From assembly GCA_027451605.1 (NCBI GenBank), contig DAIDJA010000003.1, positions 2,978 through 16,276 of the forward strand: 13,299 nucleotides of DNA. The letters run 5' to 3'. The notes under the pieces were generated by a model. That model worked only from the letters and a program-made list of their open reading frames with translations, did no database searches and was not told the origin of the DNA. The position numbers were made by a program, and so were the translations under genes. Positions 7,793-13,299 of this stretch are shown here, in pieces; position 1 is the first letter of the stretch; every line of letters begins with the position of its first letter. Origin of the DNA: Acidimicrobiales bacterium. GTDB taxonomy: Bacteria; Actinomycetota; Acidimicrobiia; Acidimicrobiales; JABEUL01.

Positions 7793-8890
7793 TTAATTGG
7801 AAAATATCACCAGATCATCCCTATGTACTAACTCAGCAGACACCTGAATATTTTTTTTCTCGATTCGATCCTGTATAAATGCCATCAGCTCGGTATGAGA
7901 AATCTTCACAATTCCCTTAGCTACTACAGAATCCGATGGTGATATAATTTCCACGGCATCGCCAGCAAAAAACTCACCTTCAAAACTAATCACCCCGTTG
8001 GGTAAAAGAGATTTATTCATTTCTACAATAGCCGAAACGGCTCCCTGATCGATCTTGATCTTTCCGTGAGACGCTTTGGCGAAAGCTATCCACAACTTAC
8101 GTGCCGATAACTTCTGGGACTTGGGCTGAATTACAGTCGCATTAGTTAAACTTCCCGTTACCGCTTCTACTAAAATTTCAGGATAGCTTGCAGATCCTAT
8201 AATTACCCTGACGCCGGACCAAGTTGCAATTCGTGCTGCGGCAATTTTTGCAATCATACCACCGGACCCAAATCCGGATGAAGTATCACTCGCCATTTGG
8301 TTAAACTGGTCGCTCAGATCTTCGATTTCCTTTATTAAAGTGGCATTTTCGTCCAATGCCGGATCGGCAGTGTACATACCCATAGTGTCGGTTAAAAGAA
8401 CCAACAGATTCGCACCCGTCATGTTTGCAACCAGAGCGGCAATTCTGTCGTTATCACCGAAGCGAATTTCATCGGTAGCAACCACGTCATTTTCATTAAT
8501 GATCGGCAAAACATTCATGCTAAGAAGAGTTTCAAGAGTGTCTTTTGCGGTCAAATACTGTCTGCGGTGAATAAAGTCATTTGGCGTAAGAAGCACCTGC
8601 GAAGTCACAATCTTATGTGGCAAAAAGACCCCATTAAAAGCTGTCATCAATTCAAATTGGCCGATTGCGGCAAGCGCCTGTTTGGCAGAAATATCATCTT
8701 TCCTAATGTCAAGCTGATTTTTTAAAACATTCATCCCGAGCGCTACGGCTCCCGATGATACCAAGATTACTTTGTGATTGGATTTTCGCAATCGATCAAT
8801 TTGATCGCAAATTCCTGTTAACAGCTGTATATTTGGATTTCCGTTTTGATCCACCACAGAAGATGAACCGATCTTTACTACTACTAGCAC
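7793..8890 (-). CDS. proB: Glutamate 5-kinase with C-terminal PUA domain
   Basis: Cytoplasmic enzyme that phosphorylates L-glutamate with ATP to gamma-glutamyl phosphate, the first and feedback-controlled step of proline synthesis. At 365 residues it has the usual two-domain length. The amino-acid-kinase domain (1-~260) shows VVVKIGSSS (3-11), SSGAVALG (45-52), NENDVV (132-137), FGDND (144-148), LTDTMGMYTADP (167-178) and GSGGMIAK (208-215; a conservative variant of GTGGM). The PUA domain (~275-362) contains LLPNGV and ends HRDDLVIF. The start is GTG at 8888-8890; an upstream ATG meets TAA after one codon. No clear Shine-Dalgarno is visible. It begins 42 bp after the obg stop, so the two are probably cotranscribed. 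proA does not follow immediately. Confidence 0.95.
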   Translation of the reverse strand: MLVVVKIGSSSVVDQNGNPNIQLLTGICDQIDRLRKSNHKVILVSSGAVALGMNVLKNQLDIRKDDISAKQALAAIGQFELMTAFNGVFLPHKIVTSQVLLTPNDFIHRRQYLTAKDTLETLLSMNVLPIINENDVVATDEIRFGDNDRIAALVANMTGANLLVLLTDTMGMYTADPALDENATLIKEIEDLSDQFNQMASDTSSGFGSGGMIAKIAAARIATWSGVRVIIGSASYPEILVEAVTGSLTNATVIQPKSQKLSARKLWIAFAKASHGKIKIDQGAVSAIVEMNKSLLPNGVISFEGEFFAGDAVEIISPSDSVVAKGIVKISHTELMAFIQDRIEKKNIQVSAELVHRDDLVIFSN

Positions 8891-8932
8891 AAACTTTTTT
8901 TATCTCATACTTATTGAAGAACTTTAATCCCG

Positions 8933-10198
8933 TCAGGGCTCCCAATTAAAAGTAAAATCACCGATTTCAACCGTTGCTCCGGGTTCTGCACCGGCCTTTA
9001 ATAATTCCTTATTCAAATTTAGCTTATTTAGTCGCTTGTCAATTATAGTTAAAGCATCCGGATCATTTAAATCCGATAGTCCAATCGCCGATAAAGCATC
9101 TTTACCCGTTACCACAAAATAGTTTTCATCAATTTTTTGCACTTTAAGCCCCTTGGGAACCGGTTTAAAAACAGTTTCATCTGCGATAGCTATCTTTCCT
9201 TCTTCCAAAGTGGCTTTTTGATCTGAAACTAATTCTGCCATCTTGTATTTAAGAGGCTCAACGTGTAAACCTGTTACGGCAGAAATTTCAAAGTCAAAAT
9301 TAAAGCCATCATTTAAATACTTAGACGCTTCGGGTAATTCGGCTTTAGAACCCACGATTAAAAACGGTCTTTCCAACAATTCGGGACGATATTTTTGTAG
9401 CTCCTCTTTTAATATGGCAACCTGTTTTTCCGGAGGATGTTCGCACGATGTTGACAGATCCAACAGAAATACCAATACCAAAGCTCTTTCAATGTGGCGA
9501 AGAAACTTGAATCCTAAGCCTTTACCGTCAGCGGCCCCTTCGATTAGGCCCGGTATGTCAGCTACGACATACTCACTAATTGATCCGTTAACTTTAACAA
9601 CACCCAGGTTAGGTCTTAAGGTAGTAAAAGGGTAGTTAGCAATCTTCGGCTTTGCATTTGAAATTACCGATATTAAAGTAGATTTACCAACATTGGGAAA
9701 TCCGACTAGGGCTACATCGGCCATTAACTTTAGTTCCAGGTTATACCAAATATCTTCACCTACTTCACCCTGTTCGGCAAATCCCGGAGCGCGCCTCTGG
9801 TTTGTTAAAAACCGCGCATTGCCGAAACCACCTTTCCCCCCATGTGCTGCTACCCAGGTATCATTTTGGACCGTAAATTCTTTAACTATTTCGTTTTCGA
9901 GTGACTTAACCACCGTTCCCACCGGAACATCCACAACGGTAGATTTCCCGCGCTTTCCGAATCGATTCTTGGAAGATCCGTGAACCCCATCCGTAGCTCG
10001 TCTGAATGGCTGATCCCTAAAAGATAGTAAAGATGAAATTGCCCAGGAGGCTTTGAGAATTACGTCGCCGCCGTCGCCGCCGTCGCCGCCGTCAGGACCT
10101 CCTTTTGCAACATGAGCTTCGCGTCTAAAAGAGACCGCGCCAGCTCCACCGTTACCGGCTTTGGCATGCAGTTGGGCTTCATCTATAAATTCTGACAT
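8933..10198 (-). CDS. obg: Obg/CgtA GTPase, 50S ribosome assembly and stress control
   Basis: Obg proteins bind the large ribosomal subunit and couple guanine nucleotide levels to 50S maturation and growth. The 421 residues show the Gly-rich Obg fold (1-~158; KGGPDGGDGGDGGDV, HGGKGGFGN), the G domain (~160-~325; G1 GFPNVGKST 166-174, G2 TT 192-193, G3 DIPG 214-217, G5 SAV 306-308) and a C-terminal OCT domain (~345-421, ending TFNWEP). The OCT domain is typical of Gram-positive lineages and absent from E. coli ObgE. The G4 motif, normally NKxD, reads SKAE (284-287, followed by LPEA), which is unusual. ATG start at 10196-10198 with AAGGG just upstream. It sits between rpmA and proB as in actinobacteria. 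Confidence 0.96.
   Translation of the reverse strand: MSEFIDEAQLHAKAGNGGAGAVSFRREAHVAKGGPDGGDGGDGGDVILKASWAISSLLSFRDQPFRRATDGVHGSSKNRFGKRGKSTVVDVPVGTVVKSLENEIVKEFTVQNDTWVAAHGGKGGFGNARFLTNQRRAPGFAEQGEVGEDIWYNLELKLMADVALVGFPNVGKSTLISVISNAKPKIANYPFTTLRPNLGVVKVNGSISEYVVADIPGLIEGAADGKGLGFKFLRHIERALVLVFLLDLSTSCEHPPEKQVAILKEELQKYRPELLERPFLIVGSKAELPEASKYLNDGFNFDFEISAVTGLHVEPLKYKMAELVSDQKATLEEGKIAIADETVFKPVPKGLKVQKIDENYFVVTGKDALSAIGLSDLNDPDALTIIDKRLNKLNLNKELLKAGAEPGATVEIGDFTFNWEP
10064..10090 (-). repeat. Three perfect 9-bp tandem repeats in obg
   Basis: gtcgccgcc is repeated three times exactly and encodes GGD GGD GGD in the glycine-rich loop of Obg. This protein motif is conserved in the family, so the repeat follows from the protein. 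The perfect DNA identity could allow in-frame copy-number change. Confidence 0.7.
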
Positions 10199-10415
10199 AA
10201 ACCCTTAATAGTTAAAAATAATTTGTATACCGATACGATCTTAATCTGCGGGTACGATCATCACCATTAAAGAGACGCCGGAATAGTCCGGGTCTTAAAG
10301 AGGGAACACTGATAAACAACAAGACTTTTTTTCGAAACAAAAAATGTTCTGCCTCTTCTGGGATCCGGGTATTCAGTACTTATTGTAAATACATCTTCTC
10401 GGACTGCAGAGAAAG
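10199..10415 (-). other. 217-bp spacer between rpmA and obg with a hairpin
   Basis: No gene is seen. An imperfect hairpin lies at 10273-10295: on the minus strand AGAC-CCGG, loop, CCGG-(bulge)-GTCT, eight pairs with one bulged base. It has no downstream T-run, so it is not a standard terminator. It could be an mRNA leader structure for obg or a processing site, which is speculation. Confidence 0.3.
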
Positions 10416-10661
10416 TTAAACGATATTTACCGTCTTGCGCCCTCGTTTGGAACCAAATTCTACCTTGCCGTCAGATGTTGCAAAAAGAGTATCGTCTCCT
10501 CCGCGACCGACATTTACCCCCGGAAAAAACTTAGTACCTCGCTGTCTTACGATTATGGTACCTGATTTCACGGTAGTTCCTCCGTATGCTTTTACCCCCA
10601 GCCGCTGTGCGTTAGAATCTCTACCGTTTTTAGTTGAACCGCCACCTTTAGTTTTTGACAT
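10416..10661 (-). CDS. rpmA: 50S ribosomal protein L27
   Basis: L27 sits near the peptidyl-transferase centre, its N-terminus reaching the P-site tRNA. The 81-residue product has the family signature [19 protein letters not shown] near the N-terminus, then [13 protein letters not shown] and [12 protein letters not shown]. Length is normal. It begins directly with [10 protein letters not shown] and lacks the cleaved N-terminal extension of Firmicutes L27. The ATG at 10659-10661 is preceded by a perfect AGGAGG (10670-10675) at eight bases, the strongest ribosome-binding site in the window. It follows rplU by 41 bp and should be cotranscribed with it. Confidence 0.98.
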   Translation of the reverse strand: MSKTKGGGSTKNGRDSNAQRLGVKAYGGTTVKSGTIIVRQRGTKFFPGVNVGRGGDDTLFATSDGKVEFGSKRGRKTVNIV

Positions 10662-10702
10662 TTAATTAGCCTCCTGTAAGTATCGAATTTCTTATCCTAA
10701 AA

Positions 10703-11020
10703 TCAACCCAGTTCGATCGTTCCGATTTCAACTTCAGTATATTGTTGTCTGTGACCCCAATGCCTGCGTTGATTAGTCTTGTTCTTATACGTAAATCCTT
10801 TAATTTTCTTTCCAAAAGTAAAATTCGTAATTTTAGCGGTTACCTTTGCAACTTCAAGCTTTGACTTATCGACTATTATTTCAGAGCCGTCTATAATTGC
10901 GACTGCCGGTAACTCAATTTGATCATTGACATCAAGAGACTCTTCGACTAGTTCAATCTTTACTTTTTCACCCGGGGCTACCACATATTGTTTGCCACCG
11001 GCTTTAATTACTGCCTGCAT
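10703..11020 (-). CDS. rplU: 50S ribosomal protein L21
   Basis: L21 binds 23S rRNA in the large subunit, near L20. The 105-residue product has the expected length and shows MQAVIKAGGKQYVV at the N-terminus and the conserved basic segment KIKGFTYKNKTNQRRHWGHR followed by QQYTEVEI. The ATG at 11018-11020 has AAAGGA (11026-11031) five bases upstream. It is probably first in the rplU-rpmA unit, with a promoter candidate just upstream. Confidence 0.98.
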   Translation of the reverse strand: MQAVIKAGGKQYVVAPGEKVKIELVEESLDVNDQIELPAVAIIDGSEIIVDKSKLEVAKVTAKITNFTFGKKIKGFTYKNKTNQRRHWGHRQQYTEVEIGTIELG

Positions 11021-11380
11021 TATATTCCTTTAGATATTACAAAAATTTATCGAATCAAGATTGTTTTTATTGCAAATTACTATTTTAGTTGCTTAAATCG
11101 AACCCTTAAACCAAAACAAAGTTAATTTGTAAAAAATTCAGTGACCTCTAAAAATATCCCAGAGGTTCATGTCTAAGTTAATTCCGCTAAAAACGTATTC
11201 TGCCGGCAAAACTTTGCGACCGATAATCGATTTAAACATATGCTAAACGGATATGAATTCTGATTTTTACGATTTTTTTGACAAATAATTTGACTATTGG
11301 CTGATTTGGCTATTAGCTTATCTCGTCGACTTGATTAAATAAACGTTTATAGAAATCTATTACCAGGCTCATCGTGATCG
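11021..11380 (-). other. 360-bp spacer between the RNase E/G gene and rplU
   Basis: AT-rich, with no gene on either strand. Besides the promoter candidate near rplU it holds an inverted repeat, ACCTCT...AGAGGT (11144-11149 with 11161-11166, loop of 11). On the minus strand a run of six T begins seven bases after the stem, so it could be a weak terminator of the RNase gene or part of a leader. A ribosomal-protein autoregulatory leader (Firmicutes rplU has one) cannot be confirmed by eye. Confidence 0.35.
11046..11075 (-). promoter_or_regulatory. Candidate promoter of rplU-rpmA
   Basis: On the minus strand TTGCAA (11070-11075) and GATAAA (11046-11051) are separated by 18 bases, each matching four of six consensus positions. 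Initiation near 11039 would give a leader of about 18 nt containing the AAAGGA ribosome-binding site. Pattern matching only. Confidence 0.33.
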
Positions 11381-13108
11381 CTAATTATACTCTTCTTCTT
11401 CGACAATGATCCCTCGTCCTTCGCATTCCGGACAGGTGTGGGACAGAGATTCCACCAACCCTTCCGAAACTCGTTTTCGTGTCATTTCTACCAATCCCAG
11501 CTCCGATATATCAAAGGCCTGAGTTCTTGTTTTATCCCTGGCCAAGGCAGATCTAAACGCTGAGATGACGTCGGTCCTGTTTTGTCTTATGGTCATATCG
11601 ATAAAGTCGATTACAATAATCCCCCCCAGATCCCTCAATCTGAGCTGTCTGGCAATTTCTTCTGCGGCTTCAAGGTTATTTTTAAAGACAGTTTCTTCCA
11701 AATTCGACGTACCTACATTTTTGGAAGTATTTACGTCAATAACGGTAAGTGCTTCAGTCCTGTCAATCACCAGCGAACCGCCGGAAGGAAGCCAAACTTT
11801 CCTGTCCAATGCCTTATGCAGTTGTTCATGCACGTGAAAGTTTTCAAAAACGGGCAGCGGCTCCACTCTCAAATCATAAAAATAGATCCGCTCGGCCAAA
11901 TCGGGGGCTATAGATTTCACATAATCTCTCACTTCACGGTAGAGCCGATAATTATCAATCACAACTCCCCTGAAATCCTCCGAGAGTTCTTCTCGAAGTA
12001 CTTTAATCACCATATTGGGTTCTTTGTATAGAAGTGTCGGCTTTGTTATTTTCTTAGCCTTATTTTCAACTTCTTCCCATATTTTAACCAAACGAAGTAT
12101 GTCGGCTTCGATATCGGCACTAGCCGCGGCCGATCCGGCGGTTCGAATTATGTATCCAAACCCGGGCTGCCTTATCTTTTCGACCACCCTGCGAAGTCTT
12201 CTCCGTTCCTGGTCATCCAATCTTTTGGAGATTCCGATTGATTTGCCTCCTGGAACCAAGACAGTATATCTCCCGGCAAGTGAAACACTCTGGGTAAGCC
12301 TTGCCCCCTTAACACCTATCGGATTTTTGATAACCTGACACAAAATCGTCTGTCCATTTTTGAGGACATGTTCGATTCTTACATTATCGGCATCTGAATC
12401 CGCGTCTTCAAATTCCTCCATATCGTTTTTAACGTCATGCTGATACAATACGGCATTTTTAGGGGTTCCGATATCGACAAATGCAGCCTCCATCCCCGGA
12501 AGCACATTTTTAATTTCCCCGATATATATGTTCCCGTCGAGCTCGGATATTTCATCGGCATTCTTGGAAACATAGTGCTCGACCAAGGTCCTTCCTTCAA
12601 GCACGGCCAACTGAGTATGCGTTTGAGTTACGTGCACGCACGCCAGATACCTCCCCGTGGTATTTGGCATTTCAAGCTTAAGGGCTTCTTTGGGAAGCGT
12701 AGTGTCTGATCCAAGGTTAACCTTGGCAGATGCAACAGATTTTTTAGCCGTATCTTTTTGCTGTGAAGTTCTCTGCGAAGGTTTTCTTTCGGAACGCCTC
12801 GAATTGGAATTTTTTTTGGGAGCCGGACGTACGTCGCCTATTTTAGGCTTTTGCGCCGTCTGAACTGAATTTTGTTCACGTGACGATGTATTTCGGTTTT
12901 CGACCTTGATATCGGCCTGTACCTGCGGCGTAGGTGCCGGACGTACATCGCCTATTTTAGGCTTTTGTACACCTTGGTTTACTGCATTTTTCCTTGCGGA
13001 GCTATTTGAGCCATTTGAATCCGGCTCACTTCCTGAACTTTCGGGAACAGGATTTTGCAGAGCTGTATCGTTGGTCAGATCCTTCTGACCTTCCTTTATC
13101 TCTGACAT
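11381..13108 (-). CDS. rne: Ribonuclease E/G with disordered N-terminal extension
   Basis: Single-strand-specific endoribonuclease for mRNA decay and rRNA/tRNA processing. Of 575 residues, ~1-150 are low-complexity and charged, with no predicted fold. The catalytic core follows: CVHVTQTHTQLAVLEGRTLVEHYV (~157-180; first domain strand), S1 domain (~190-280, IYIGEIKNVLPGMEAAFVDIG), 5'-sensor strand GYIIRTAG (R322, T323), and DNase-I-like site with D458 (ALTVIDVN) and D501 (IVIDFIDM), equivalent to E. coli D303 and D346. The Zn-link motif CPEC (C559, C562) is present. The protein ends about 13 residues after it, so there is no C-terminal scaffold. N-terminal extensions of this kind are typical of actinobacterial enzymes. 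ATG 13106-13108 is preceded by AAGGAAGGA (13118-13126). Confidence 0.95.
   Translation of the reverse strand: MSEIKEGQKDLTNDTALQNPVPESSGSEPDSNGSNSSARKNAVNQGVQKPKIGDVRPAPTPQVQADIKVENRNTSSREQNSVQTAQKPKIGDVRPAPKKNSNSRRSERKPSQRTSQQKDTAKKSVASAKVNLGSDTTLPKEALKLEMPNTTGRYLACVHVTQTHTQLAVLEGRTLVEHYVSKNADEISELDGNIYIGEIKNVLPGMEAAFVDIGTPKNAVLYQHDVKNDMEEFEDADSDADNVRIEHVLKNGQTILCQVIKNPIGVKGARLTQSVSLAGRYTVLVPGGKSIGISKRLDDQERRRLRRVVEKIRQPGFGYIIRTAGSAAASADIEADILRLVKIWEEVENKAKKITKPTLLYKEPNMVIKVLREELSEDFRGVVIDNYRLYREVRDYVKSIAPDLAERIYFYDLRVEPLPVFENFHVHEQLHKALDRKVWLPSGGSLVIDRTEALTVIDVNTSKNVGTSNLEETVFKNNLEAAEEIARQLRLRDLGGIIVIDFIDMTIRQNRTDVISAFRSALARDKTRTQAFDISELGLVEMTRKRVSEGLVESLSHTCPECEGRGIIVEEEEYN
12822..12967 (-). 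repeat. Duplicated 32-bp element in the RNase E/G tail
   Basis: A 32-base segment at 12822-12853 recurs at 12936-12967 with one mismatch, 114 bp (38 codons) apart. Both copies encode QKPKIGDVRPAP (residues 48-59 and 86-97). It lies in the disordered N-terminal tail. Such near-identity at silent positions suggests recent duplication. The element may be a short linear binding motif for an RNA-degradosome partner, which is inference. Confidence 0.75.
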
Positions 13109-13299
13109 CTGGTAAATTCCTTCCTTTTTGGGAATGCCCCTCTCGCATACGATATCGTCCGCAACTTTCTTTTACGGAACAGTTCATTAATTCATTCATA
13201 ACCATATGCCTATAAAATTTGACTTTCGTGGAACACTTATAGTGCTCTTGAGAGTTGCAATCTTCCCCTCTTACAAAAACTATTTCCAATAATTTGTCT
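13109..13299 (-). promoter_or_regulatory. Leader region upstream of the RNase E/G gene, with a hairpin
   Basis: No credible gene is visible. On the minus strand GAGCACT-ATA-AGTGTTC (13231-13247) forms a seven-pair stem with a three-base loop, one pair being G-U. It lies about 120 bases upstream of the start codon. RNase E genes are often autoregulated through leader structure, but the link is only suggestive here. No confident promoter was found. Confidence 0.3.

Noticed and set aside
11621..11627. A run of seven C (G7 in mRNA) in the RNase E/G gene as a second switch
   Set aside because: It encodes the conserved Gly-Gly of LGGIIVIDF, the frame is intact, and the gene is housekeeping, so it is best explained by codon choice.
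13026..13289. An 87-codon minus-strand frame across the start of the RNase E/G gene
   Set aside because: It overlaps the first 83 bases of that gene in another frame, and its charged, Cys/Arg-rich sequence resembles no family. The internal ATGs have no better ribosome-binding site than the RNase start.

Overview
The window reads as chromosomal DNA from a low-to-moderate GC bacterium, and every supportable gene lies on the minus strand. The order RNase E/G, rplU, rpmA, obg, proB is the conserved actinobacterial cluster. The RNase E/G carries its extension at the N-terminus and Obg has a C-terminal OCT domain, which fits that lineage. My best guess is an uncultured low-GC actinobacterium (Acidimicrobiia-like). 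This is inferred from gene order and protein character, not from a search.

From high to low coordinates (the direction of transcription), the housekeeping part is: an RNase E/G with a disordered N-terminal tail (13108-11381); a 360-bp spacer holding a probable promoter for the ribosomal protein genes; rplU/L21 (11020-10703) and rpmA/L27 (10661-10416); a 217-bp spacer; the ribosome-assembly GTPase Obg (10198-8933); and proB, glutamate 5-kinase (8890-7793). These link RNA turnover, 50S subunit assembly and the first step of proline synthesis. proA, which often follows proB in actinobacteria, is not next.

A 485-bp AT-rich non-coding stretch (7308-7792) follows, with a promoter-like sequence and operator-like repeats. 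After it comes the dominant feature: one uninterrupted minus-strand reading frame of more than 2,400 codons from 7308 to base 1, running off the left edge. It encodes a giant secreted RHS/YD-repeat protein. In order it has a signal peptide, six Kelch motifs (a six-bladed propeller), an RHS entry domain, YD repeats with recurring cysteine-pair loops, an inserted domain of seven cysteine-pair repeats (probably a second, seven-bladed propeller), more YD repeats, and the beginning of the RHS core. The hypervariable C-terminal tip, where RHS proteins carry toxins, would lie just beyond base 1.

The most notable observation is at its 5' end. The only credible start codon (ATG at 7307) is out of frame with the rest because of a run of nine C on the coding strand (7280-7288). 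Ten or seven C would join this ATG to the signal peptide and the whole giant frame; nine C gives a 23-residue peptide. This is the layout expected of a slipped-strand phase-variation switch, captured here in the OFF state, although a homopolymer sequencing or assembly error would look the same.
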